Assembly (NCBI RefSeq): GCF_032854445.1
Contig: NW_027018118.1
Span: forward strand, 1 to 64,000
Length of the DNA stretch: 64,000 nt
Reading direction: 5' to 3'
From: Liolophura sinensis
Taxonomy: Eukaryota; Mollusca; Polyplacophora; Chitonida; Chitonidae
Shown in pieces: positions 36,577 through 48,600 of this stretch. The notes under the pieces were generated by a model. It worked only from the letters and a program-made list of their open reading frames with translations. It was not told the origin of the DNA and did no database searches. A program made the translations under genes and the position numbers. Every line of letters starts with the position of its first letter. Position 1 is the first letter of the stretch.

Positions 36577-38777
36577 TCAAATCTTTGGGCCAAGCCCATT
36601 TAACTCACCCAGCAGTTGTCTTACTTCTAAGTCGAAGACAAACTCAATGTCTTTATCTACATGTAGAAAAACCACACCATTTGTATATAAAAAAAACACA
36701 AGGTACTTGATACAGTCCGCTGTAAAAAGTACAATTGAACACTGACCCACATCAATAAGGTGCCAAAAGATGCGCAATTGGGCCAGGCATCCCCAGCTGT
36801 TGAAAAATTGCAAATTTCCTTGGTTTCCATGGAGTAAGAGCCGTTGCTGGGCACGTGATCTTGACATCAATGATTATTCATTTGTGGCTACAGCCAAAAG
36901 TATTGGTCGGAGAGCAACGCGGTTTGCACCATTCGATTTCTCGTCAAAAAATACGTCGGATTAGCCTCTTACCAGCAGCATTGGAACAGTTTTTCCACTT
37001 TTGGATTTTTGCCTGGTATTTTTGCTAATTGAAATCGGCTACATTAACTATGTACAATCGCGACTGGTCATTACTATATTCAACTTTTCATTATAAGTTA
37101 TGTGCCCTTCGGTAGCCCAGACGACGTCAAATCTTTGGGCCAAGCCCATTTAACTCACCCAGCAAATGTCTTACTTCTAAGTCGAAGACAAACTCAATGT
37201 CTTTATCTACATGTAGAAAAACCACACCATTTGTATATAAAAAAAAACACAAGGTACTTGATACAGTCCGCTGTAAAAAGTACAATTGAACACTGACCCA
37301 CATCAATAAGGTGCCAAAAGATGCGCAATTGGGCCAGGCATCTCCAGCTGTTGAAAAATTGCAAATTTCCTTGGTTTCCATGGAGTAAGAGCAGTTGCTG
37401 GGCACGTGATCTTGATATCAATGATTATTCATTTGTGGCTACAGCCAAAAGTATTGGTCGGAGAGCAACGCGGTTTGCACCATTCGATTTCTCGTCAAAA
37501 AATACGTCGGATTAGCCTCTTACCAGCAGCATTGGAACAGTTTTTCCACTTTTGGATTTTTGCCTGGTATTTTTTCTAATTGAAATCGGCTACATTAACT
37601 ATGTACAATCGCGACTGGTCATTACTATATTCAACTTTTCATTATAAGTTATGTGCCCTTCGGTAGCCCAGACGACGTCAAATCTTTGGGCCAAGCCCAT
37701 TTAACTCACCCAGCAAATGTCTTACTTCTAAGTCGAAGACAAACTCAATGTCTTTATCTACATGTAGAAAAACCACACCATTTGTATATAAAAAAAACAC
37801 AAGGTACTTGATACAGTCCGCTGTAAAAAGTACAATTGAACACTGACCCACATCAATAAGGTGCCAAAAGAAGCGCAATTGGGCCAGGCATCTCCAGCTG
37901 TTGAAAAATTGCAAATTTCCTTGGTTTCCATGGAGTAAGAGCAGTTGCTGGGCACGTGATCTTGATATCAATGATTATTCATTTGTGGCTACAGCCAAAA
38001 GTATTGGTCGGAGAGCAACGCGGTTTGCACCATTCGATTTCTCGTCAAAAAATACGTCGGATTAGCCTCTTACCAGCAGCATTGGAACAGTTTTTCCACT
38101 TTTGGATTTTTGCCTGGTCTTTTTGCTAATTGAAATCGGCTACATTAACTATGTACAATCGCGACTGGTCATTACTATATTCAACTTTTCAATATAAGTT
38201 ATGTGCCCTTCGGTAGCCCAGACGACGTCAAATCTTTGGGCCAAGCCCATTTAACTCACCCAGCAGTTGTCTTACTTCTAAGTCGAAGACAATCTCAATG
38301 TCTTTATCTACATGTAGAAAAACCACACCATTTGTATATAAAAAAAACACAAGGTACTTGATACAGTCCGCTGTAAAAAGTACAATTGAACACTGACCCA
38401 CATCAATAAGGTGCCAAAAGATGCGCAATGGGACCAGGCATCTCCAGCTGTTGAAAAATTGCAAATTTCCTTGGTTTCCATGGAGTAAGAGCCGTTGCTG
38501 GGCACGTGATCTTGACATCAATGATTATTCATTTGTGGCTACAGCCAAAAGTATTGGTCGGAGAGCAACGCGGTTTGCACCATTCGATTTCTCGTCAAAA
38601 AATACGTCGGATTAGCCTCTTACCAGCAGCATTGGAACAGTTTTTCCACTTTTGGATTTTTGCCTGGTATTTTTTCTAATTGAAATCGGCTACATTAACT
38701 ATGTACAATCGCGACTGGTCATTACTATATTCAACTTTTCATTATAAGTTATGTGCCCTTCGGTAGCCCAGATGACG
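36577..38777. repeat. 4-monomer tandem duplication, copy 2 (2.2 kb)
   Basis: Units at 36577, 37127, 37678 and 38228 repeat the preceding four with the same rare markers. An extra A lengthens the tract near 37240. The last unit keeps AATGGGACC but ends differently (TTCCAC, ATTTTTTCT, and GATGACGTC at 38771). Confidence 0.92.
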
Positions 38778-41527
38778 TCAAATCTTTGGGCCAAGCCCAT
38801 TTAACTCACCCAGCAAATATCTTACTTCTAAGTCGAAGACAAACTCAATGTCTTTATCTACATGTAGAAAAACCACACCATTTGTATATAAAAAAAACAC
38901 AAGGTACTTGATACAGTCCGCTGTAAAAAGTACAATTGAACACTGACCCACATCAATAAGGTGCCAAAAGATGCGCAATTGGGCCAGGCATCTCCAGCTG
39001 TTGAAAAATTGCAAATTTCCTTGGTTTCCATGGAGTAAGAGCCGTTGCTGGGCACGTGATCTTGACATCAATGATTATTCATTTGTGGCTACAGCCAAAA
39101 GTATTGGTCGGAGAGCAACGTGGTTTGCACCATTCAATTTCTCGTCAAAAAATACGTCGGATTAGCCTCTTACCAGCAGCATTGGAACAGTTTTTCCACT
39201 TTTGGATTTTTGCCTGGTATTTTTTCTAATTGAAATCGGCTACATTAACTATGTACAATCGCGACTGGTCATTACTATATTCAACTTTTCATTATAAGTT
39301 ATGTGCCCTTCGGTAGCCCAGACGACGTCAAATCTTTGGGCCAAGCCCATTTAACTCACCCAGCAAATGTCTTACTTCTAAGTCGAAGACAAACTCAATG
39401 TCTTTATCTACATGTAGAAAAACCACACCATTTGTATATAAAAAAAACACAAGGTACTTGATACAGTCCGCTGTAAAAAGTACAATTGAACACTGACCCA
39501 CATCAATAAGGTGCCAAAAGATGCGCAATTGGGCCAGGCATCTCCAGCTGTTGACAAATTGCAAATTTCCTTGGTTTCCATGTAGTAAGAGCCGTTGCTG
39601 GGCACGTGATCTTGACATCAATGATTATTCATTTGTGGCTACAGCCAAAAGTATTGATCGGAGAGCAACGCGGTTTGCACCATTCGATTTCTCGTCAAAA
39701 AATACGTCGGATTAGCCTCTTACCAGCAGCATTGGAACAGTTTTTCTACTTTTGGATTTTTGTCTGGTCTTTTTGCGAATTGAAATCGGCTACATTAACT
39801 ATGTACAATCGCGACTGGTCATTACTATATTCAACTTTTCATTATAAGTTATGTGCCCTTCGGTAGCCCAGATGACGTCAAATCTTTGGGCCAAGCCCAT
39901 TTAACTCACCCAGCAGTTGTCTTACTTCTAAGTCGAAGACAATCTCAATGTCTTTATCTACATGTAGAAAAACCACACCATTTGTATATAAAAAAAACAC
40001 AAGGTACTTGATACAGTCCGCTGTAAAAAGTACAATTGAACACTGACCCACATCAATAAGGTGCCAAAAGATGCGCAATGGGACCAGGCATCTCCAGCTG
40101 TTGAAAAATTGCAAATTTCCTTGGTTTCCATGGAGTAAGAGCCGTTGCTGGGCACGTGATCTTGACATCAATGATTATTCATTTGTGGCTACAGCCAAAA
40201 GTATTGGTCGGAGAGCAACGCGGTTTGCACCATTCGATTTCTCGTCAAAAAATACGTCGGATTAGCCTCTTACCAGCAGCATTGGAACAGTTTTTCCACT
40301 TTTGGATTTTTGCCTGGTATTTTTTCTAATTGAAATCGGCTACATTAACTATGTACAATCGCGACTGGTCATTACTATATTCAACTTTTCATTATAAGTT
40401 ATGTGCCCTTCGGTAGCCCAGATGACGTCAAATCTTTGGGCCAAGCCCATTTAACTCACCCAGCAAATATCTTACTTCTAAGTCGAAGACAAACTCAATG
40501 TCTTTATCTACATGTAGAAAAACCACACCATTTGTATATAAAAAAAACACAAGGTACTTGATACAGTCCGCTGTAAAAAGTACAATTGAACACTGACCCA
40601 CATCAATAAGGTGCCAAAAGATGCGCAATTGGGCCAGGCATCTCCAGCTGTTGAAAAATTGCAAATTTCCTTGGTTTCCATGGAGTAAGAACCGTTGCTG
40701 GGCACGTGATCTTGACATCAATGATTATTCATTTGTGGCTACAGCCAAAAGTATTGGTCGGAGAGCAACGTGGTTTGCACCATTCAATTTCTCGTCAAAA
40801 AATACGTCGGATTAGCCTCTTACCAGCAGCATTGGAACAGTTTTTCCACTTTTGGATTTTTGCCTGGTCTCTTTGCGAATTGAAATCGGCTACATTAACT
40901 ATGTACAATCGCGACTGGTCATTACTATATTCAACTTTTCGTTATAAGTTATGTGCCCTTCGGTAGCCCAGACGACGTCAAATCTTTGGGCCAAGCCCAT
41001 TTAACTCACCCAGCAGTTGTCTTACTTCTAAGTCGAAGACAAACTCAATGTCTTTATCTACATGTAGAAAAACCACACCATTTGTATATAAAAAAAACAC
41101 AAGGTACTTGATACAGTCCGCTGTAAAAAGTACAATTGAACACTGACCCACATCAATAAGGTGCCAAAAGATGCGCAATTGGGCCAGGCATCTCCAGCTG
41201 TTGAAAAATTGCAAATTTCCTTGGTTTCCATGGAGTAAGAGCCGTTGCTGGGCACGTGATCTTGACATCAATGATTATTCATTTGTGGCTACAGCCAAAA
41301 GTATTGGTCGGAGAGCAACGTGGTTTGCACCATTCGATTTCTCGTCAAAAAATACGTCGGATTAGCCTCTTACCAGCAGCATTGGAACAGTTTTTCCACT
41401 TTTGGATTTTTGCCTGGTATTTTTTCTAATTGAAATCGGCTACATTAACTATGTACAATCGCGACTGGTCATTACTATATTCAACTTTTCATTATAAGTT
41501 ATGTGCCCTTCGGTAGCCCAGACGACG
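38228..41527. repeat. Partial 3-monomer (1,650-bp) duplication
   Basis: The unit pair 38228-39327 (ACAATCTC with AATGGGACC, then CAAATATCTT with GTGG and CATTCAATT) is repeated at 39878-40977, 1,650 bp later. The third members differ. The unit at 39328 has TTGACAAATTG, CCATGTAGTAAG (destroying the CCATGG) and ATTGATCGG, while 40978 is near consensus. So the duplication covers two full units and has been overwritten or ended in the third. Confidence 0.85.
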
Positions 41528-44278
41528 TCAAATCTTTGGGCCAAGCCCATTTAACTCACCCAGCAAATGTCTTACTTCTAAGTCGAAGACAAACTCAATG
41601 TCTTTATCTACATGTAGAAAAACCACACCATTTGTATATAAAAAAAACACAAGGTACTTGATACAGTCCGCTGTAAAAAGTACAATTTAACACTGACCCA
41701 CATCAATAAGGTGCCAAAAGGTGCGCAATTGGGCCAGGCATCTCCAGCTGTTGAAAAATTGCAAATTTCCTTGGTTTCCATGGAGTAAGAGCAGTTGCTG
41801 GGCACGTGATCTTGATATCAATGATTATTCATTTGTGGCTACAGCCAAAAGTATTGGTCGGAGAGCAACGCGGTTTGCACCATTCGATTTCTCGTCAAAA
41901 AATACGTCGGATTAGCCTCCTACCAGCAGCATTGGAACAGTTTTTCCACTTTTGGATTTTTGCCTGGTCTTTTTGCTAATTGAAATCGGCTACATTAACT
42001 ATGTACAATCGCGACTGGTCATTACTATATTCAACTTTTCATTATAAGTTATGTGCCCTTCGGTAGCCCAGACGACGTCAAATCTTTGGGCAAAGCCCAT
42101 TTAACTCACCCAGAAGTTGTCTTACTTCTAAGTCGAAGACAATCTCAATGTCTTTATCTACATGTAGAAAAACCACACCATTTGTATATAAAAAAAACAC
42201 AAGGTACTTGATACAGTCCGCTGTAAAAAGTACAATTGAACACTGACCCACATCAATAAGGTGCCAAAAGATGCGCAATTGGGCCAGGCATCTCCAGCTG
42301 TTGAAAAATTGCAAATTTCCTTGGTTTCCATGGAGTAAGAGCCGTTGCTGGGCACGTGATCTTGACATCAATGATTATTCATTTGTGGCTACAGCCAAAA
42401 GTATTGGTCGGAGAGCAACGCGGTTTGCACCATTCGATTTCTCGTCAAAAAATACGTCGGATTAGCCTCTTTCCAGCAGCATTGGAACAGTTTTTTTACT
42501 TTTGGATTTTTGCCTGGTATTTTTTCTAATTGAAATCGGCTACATTAACTATGTACAATCGCGACTGGTCATTACTATATTCAACTTTTCATTATAAGTT
42601 ATGTGCCCTTCGGTAGCCCAGACGACGTCAAATCTTTGGGCCAAGCCCATTTAACTCACCCAGCAAATGTCTTACTTCTAAGTCGAAGACAAACTCAATG
42701 TCTTTATCTACATGTAGAAAAACCACACCATTTGTATATAAAAAAAACACAAGGTACTTGATACAGTCCGCTGTAAAAAGTACAATTGAACACTGACCCA
42801 CATCAATAAGGTGCCAAAAGATGCGCAATTGGGCCAGGCATCTCCAGCTGTTGAAAAATTGCAAATTTCCTTGGTTTCCATGGAGTAAGAGCAGTTGCTG
42901 GGCACGTGATCTTGATATCAATGATTATTCATTTGTGGCTACAGCCAAAAGTATTGGTCGGAGAGCAACGCGGTTTGTACCATTCGATTTCTCGTCAAAA
43001 AATACGTCGGATTAGCCTCCTACCAGCAGCATTGGAACAGTTTTTCCACTTTTGGATTTTTGCCTGGTCTTTTTGCTAATTGAAATCGGCTACATTAACT
43101 ATGTACAATCGCGACTGGTCATTACTATATTCAACTTTTCATTATAAGTTATGTGCCCTTCGGTAGCCCAGACGACGTCAAATCTTTGGGCCAAGCCCAT
43201 TTAACTCACCCAGCAGTTGTCTTACTTCTAAGTCGAAGACAAACTCAATGTCTTTATCTACATGTAGAAAAACCACACCATTTGTATATAAAATAAACAC
43301 AAGGTACTTGATACAGTCCGCTGTAAAAAGTACAATTGAACACTGACCCACATCAATAAGGTGCCAAAAGATGCGCAATTGGGCCAGGCATCTCCAGCTG
43401 TTGAAAAATTGCAAATTTCCTTGGTTTCCATGGAGTAAGAGCCGTTGCTGGGCACGTGATCTTGACATCAATGATTATTCATTTGTGGCTACAGCCAAAA
43501 GTATTGGTCGGAGAGCAACGCGGTTTGCACCATTCGATTTCTCGTCAAAAAATACGTCGGATTAGCCTCTTACCAGCAGTATTGGAACAGTTTTTCCACT
43601 TTTGGATTTTTGCCTGGTATTTTTTCTAATTGAAATCGGCTACATTAACTATGTACAATCGCGACTGGTCATTACTATATTCAACTTTTCATTATAAGTT
43701 ATGTGCCCTTCGGTAGCCCAGACGACGTCAAATCTTTGGGCCAAGCCCATTTAACTCACCCAGCAAATGTCTTACTTCTAAGTCGAAGACAAACTCAATG
43801 TCTTTATCTACATGTAGAAAAACCACACCATTTGTATATAAAAAAAAACACAAGGTACTTGATACAGTCCGCTGTAAAAAGTACAATTGAACACTGACCC
43901 ACATCAATAAGGTGCCAAAAGATGCGTAATTGGGCCAGGCATCTCCAGCTGTTGAAAAATTGCAAATTTCCTTGGTTTCCATGGAGTAAGAGCCGTTGCT
44001 GGGCACGTGATCTTGACATCAATGATTATTCATTTGTGGCTACAGCCAAAAGTATTGGTCGGAGAGCAACGTGGTTTGCACCATTCGATTTCTCGTCAAA
44101 AAATACGTCGGATTAGCCTCTTACCAGCAGCATTGGAACAGTTTTTCCACTTTTGGATTTTTGCCTGGTCTCTTTGCGAATTGAAATCGGCTACATTAAC
44201 TATGTACAATCGCGACTGGTCATTACTATATTCAACTTTTCATTATAAGTTATGTGCCCTTCGGTAGCCCAGACGACG
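41528..44278. repeat. 5-monomer block B, copy 1 (4,402-bp period)
   Basis: Units at 41528 (AATTTAACACTG with AAAGGTGCGC), 42078 (CAGAAGTTG, ACAATCTC, CTTTCCAGC, a seven-T run), 42628 (GTTTGTACC, CCTCCTACC), 43178 (TAAAATAAAC, AGCAGTATTGG) and 43728 (GCGTAAT, CTCTTTGCG) recur at 45930-48681, 4,402-4,403 bp later (8 monomers). Three intervening units at 44279, 44830 and 45380 carry mixtures of the same markers. Confidence 0.9.
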
Positions 44279-45929
44279 TCAAATCTTTGGGCCAAGCCCA
44301 TTTAACTCACCCAGCAGTTGTCTTACTTCTAAGTCGAAGACAAACTCAATGTCTTTAGCTACATGTAGAAAAACCACACCATTTGTATATAAAAAAAAAC
44401 ACAAGGTACTTGATACAGTCCGCTGTAAAAAGTACAATTGAACACTGACCCACATCAATAAGGTGCCAAAAGATGCGCAATTGGGCCAGGCATCTCCAGC
44501 TGTTGAAAAATTGCAAATTTCCTTGGTTTCCATGGAGTAAGAGCCGTTGCTGGGCACGTGATCTTGACATCAATGATTATTCATTTGTGGCTACAGCCAA
44601 AAGTATTGGTCGGAGAGCAACGTGGTTTGCACCATTCGATTTCTCGTCAAAAAATACGTCGGATTAGCCTCTTACCAGCAGCATTGGAACAGTTTTTCCA
44701 CTTTTGGATTTTTGCCTGGTATTTTTTCTAATTGAAATCGGCTACATTAACTATGTACAATCGCGACTGGTCATTACTATATTCAACTTTTCATTATAAG
44801 TTATGTGCCCTTCGGTAGCCCAGACGACGTCAAATCTTTGGGCCAAGCCCATTTAACTCACCCAGCAAATGTCTTACTTCTAAGTCGAAGACAAACTCAA
44901 TGTCTTTATCTACATGTAGAAAAACCACACCATTTGTATATAAAAAAAACACAAGGTACTTGATACAGTCCGCTGTAAAAAGTACAATTTAACACTGACC
45001 CACATCAATAAGGTGCCAAAAGGTGCGCAATTGGGCCAGGCATCTCCAGCTGTTGAAAAATTGCAAATTTCCTTGGTTTCCATGGAGTAAGAGCCGTTGC
45101 TGGGCACGTGATCTTGACATCAATGATTATTCATTTGTGGCTACAGCCAAAAGTATTGGTCGGAGAGCAACGCGGTTTGCACCATTCGATTTCTCGTCAA
45201 AAAATACGTCGGATTAGTCTCTTACCAGCAGCATTGGAACAGTTTTTCCACTTTTGGATTTTTGCCTGGTATTTTTTCTAATTGAAATCGGCTACATTAA
45301 CTATGTACAATCGCGACTGGTCATTACTATATTCAACTTTTCATTATAAGTTATGTGCCCTTCGGTAGCCCAGACGACGTCAAATCTTTGGGCCAAGCCC
45401 ATTTAACTCACCCAGCAAATGTCTTACTTCTAAGTCGAAGACAAACTCAATGTCTTTATCTACATGTAGAAAAACCACACCATTTGTATATAAAAAAAAC
45501 ACAAGGTACTTGATACAGTCCGCTGTAAAAAGTACAATTGAACACTGACCCACATCAATAAGGTGCCAAAAGATGCGTAATTGGGCCACGCATCTCCAGC
45601 TGTTGAAAAATTGCAAATTTCCTTGGTTTCCATGGAGTAAGAGCCGTTGCTGGGCACGTGATCTTGACATCAATGATTATTCATTTGTGGCTACAGCCAA
45701 AAGTATTGGTCGGAGAGCAACGTGGTTTGCACCATTCGATTTCTCGTCAAAAAATACGTCGGATTAGCCTCTTACCAGCAGCATTGGAACAGTTTTTCCA
45801 CTTTTGGATTTTTGCCTGGTCTCTTTGCGAATTGAAATCGGCTACATTAACTATGTACAATCGCGACTGGTCATTACTATATTCAACTTTTCATTATAAG
45901 TTATGTGCCCTTCGGTAGCCCAGACGACG
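44279..45929. repeat. Three linking monomers between the block B copies
   Basis: The unit at 44279 has TTTAGCTAC and a nine-A tract. The unit at 44830 reuses AATTTAACACTG with AAAGGTGCGC on its left but has CCGTTGC, GACATC and GATTAGTCTC on its right. The unit at 45380 has GCGTAATTGGGCCACGC and CTCTTTGCG. Markers of 11846-12400 are found here, tying this region to 10.7-12.5 kb. Confidence 0.85.
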
Positions 45930-48600
45930 TCAAATCTTTGGGCCAAGCCCATTTAACTCACCCAGCAAATGTCTTACTTCTAAGTCGAAGACAAACTCAA
46001 TGTCTTTATCTACATGTAGAAAAACCACACCATTTGTATATAAAAAAAACACAAGGTACTTGATACAGTCCGCTGTAAAAAGTACAATTTAACACTGACC
46101 CACATCAATAAGGTGCCAAAAGGTGCGCAATTGGGCCAGGCATCTCCAGCTGTTGAAAAATTGCAAATTTCCTTGGTTTCCATGGAGTAAGAGCAGTTGC
46201 TGGGCACGTGATCTTGATATCAATGATTATTCATTTGTGGCTACAGCCAAAAGTATTGGTCGGAGAGCAACGCGGTTTGCACCATTCGATTTCTCGTCAA
46301 AAAATACGTCGGATTAGCCTCCTACCAGCAGCATTGGAACAGTTTTTCCACTTTTGGATTTTTGCCTGGTCTTTTTGCTAATTGAAATCGGCTACATTAA
46401 CTATGTACAATCGCGACTGGTCATTACTATATTCAACTTTTCATTATAAGTTATGTGCCCTTCGGTAGCCCAGACGACGTCAAATCTTTGGGCAAAGCCC
46501 ATTTAACTCACCCAGAAGTTGTCTTACTTCTAAGTCGAAGACAATCTCAATGTCTTTATCTACATGTAGAAAAACCACACCATTTGTATATAAAAAAAAC
46601 ACAAGGTACTTGATACAGTCCGCTGTAAAAAGTACAATTGAACACTGACCCACATCAATAAGGTGCCAAAAGATGCGCAATTGGGCCAGGCATCTCCAGC
46701 TGTTGAAAAATTGCAAATTTCCTTGGTTTCCATGGAGTAAGAGCCGTTGCTGGGCACGTGATCTTGACATCAATGATTATTCATTTGTGGCTACAGCCAA
46801 AAGTATTGGTCGGAGAGCAACGCGGTTTGCACCATTCGATTTCTCGTCAAAAAATACGTCGGATTAGCCTCTTTCCAGCAGCATTGGAACAGTTTTTTTA
46901 CTTTTGGATTTTTGCCTGGTATTTTTTTCTAATTGAAATCGGCTACATTAACTATGTACAATCGCGACTGGTCATTACTATATTCAACTTTTCATTATAA
47001 GTTATGTGCCCTTCGGTAGCCCAGACGACGTCAAATCTTTGGGCCAAGCCCATTTAACTCACCCAGCAAATGTCTTACTTCTAAGTCGAAGACAAACTCA
47101 ATGTCTTTATCTACATGTAGAAAAACCACACCATTTGTATATAAAAAAAACACAAGGTACTTGATACAGTCCGCTGTAAAAAGTACAATTGAACACTGAC
47201 CCACATCAATAAGGTGCCAAAAGATGCGCAATTGGGCCAGGCATCTCCAGCTGTTGAAAAATTGCAAATTTCCTTGGTTTCCATGGAGTAAGAGCAGTTG
47301 CTGGGCACGTGATCTTGATATCAATGATTATTCATTTGTGGCTACAGCCAAAAGTATTGGTCGGAGAGCAACGCGGTTTGTACCATTCGATTTCTCGTCA
47401 AAAAATACGTCGGATTAGCCTCCTACCAGCAGCATTGGAACAGTTTTTCCACTTTTGGATTTTTGCCTGGTCTTTTTGCTAATTGAAATCGGCTACATTA
47501 ACTATGTACAATCGCGACTGGTCATTACTATATTCAACTTTTCATTATAAGTTATGTGCCCTTCGGTAGCCCAGACGACGTCAAATCTTTGGGCCAAGCC
47601 CATTTAACTCACCCAGCAGTTGTCTTACTTCTAAGTCGAAGACAAACTCAATGTCTTTATCTACATGTAGAAAAACCACACCATTTGTATATAAAATAAA
47701 CACAAGGTACTTGATACAGTCCGCTGTAAAAAGTACAATTGAACACTGACCCACATCAATAAGGTGCCAAAAGATGCGCAATTGGGCCAGGCATCTCCAG
47801 CTGTTGAAAAATTGCAAATTTCCTTGGTTTCCATGGAGTAAGAGCCGTTGCTGGGCACGTGATCTTGACATCAATGATTATTCATTTGTGGCTACAGCCA
47901 AAAGTATTGGTCGGAGAGCAACGCGGTTTGCACCATTCGATTTCTCGTCAAAAAATACGTCGGATTAGCCTCTTACCAGCAGTATTGGAACAGTTTTTCC
48001 ACTTTTGGATTTTTGCCTGGTATTTTTTCTAATTGAAATCGGCTACATTAACTATGTACAATCGCGACTGGTCATTACTATATTCAACTTTTCATTATAA
48101 GTTATGTGCCCTTCGGTAGCCCAGACGACGTCAAATCTTTGGGCCAAGCCCATTTAACTCACCCAGCAAATGTCTTACTTCTAAGTCGAAGACAAACTCA
48201 ATGTCTTTATCTACATGTAGAAAAACCACACCATTTGTATATAAAAAAAAACACAAGGTACTTGATACAGTCCGCTGTAAAAAGTACAATTGAACACTGA
48301 CCCACATCAATAAGGTGCCAAAAGATGCGTAATTGGGCCAGGCATCTCCAGCTGTTGAAAAATTGCAAATTTCCTTGGTTTCCATGGAGTAAGAGCCGTT
48401 GCTGGGCACGTGATCTTGACATCAATGATTATTCATTTGTGGCTACAGCCAAAAGTATTGGTCGGAGAGCAACGTGGTTTGCACCATTCGATTTCTCGTC
48501 AAAAAATACGTCGGATTAGCCTCTTACCAGCAGCATTGGAACAGTTTTTCCACTTTTGGATTTTTGCCTGGTCTCTTTGCGAATTGAAATCGGCTACATT
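45930..48600. repeat. 5-monomer block B, copy 2
   Basis: All markers of 41528-44278 recur in order. The only change I noticed is one extra T in the run near 46921-46929. The match ends about where a deleted T (ACTATGACAATCG near 48605) opens the second indel-rich patch. Confidence 0.9.
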
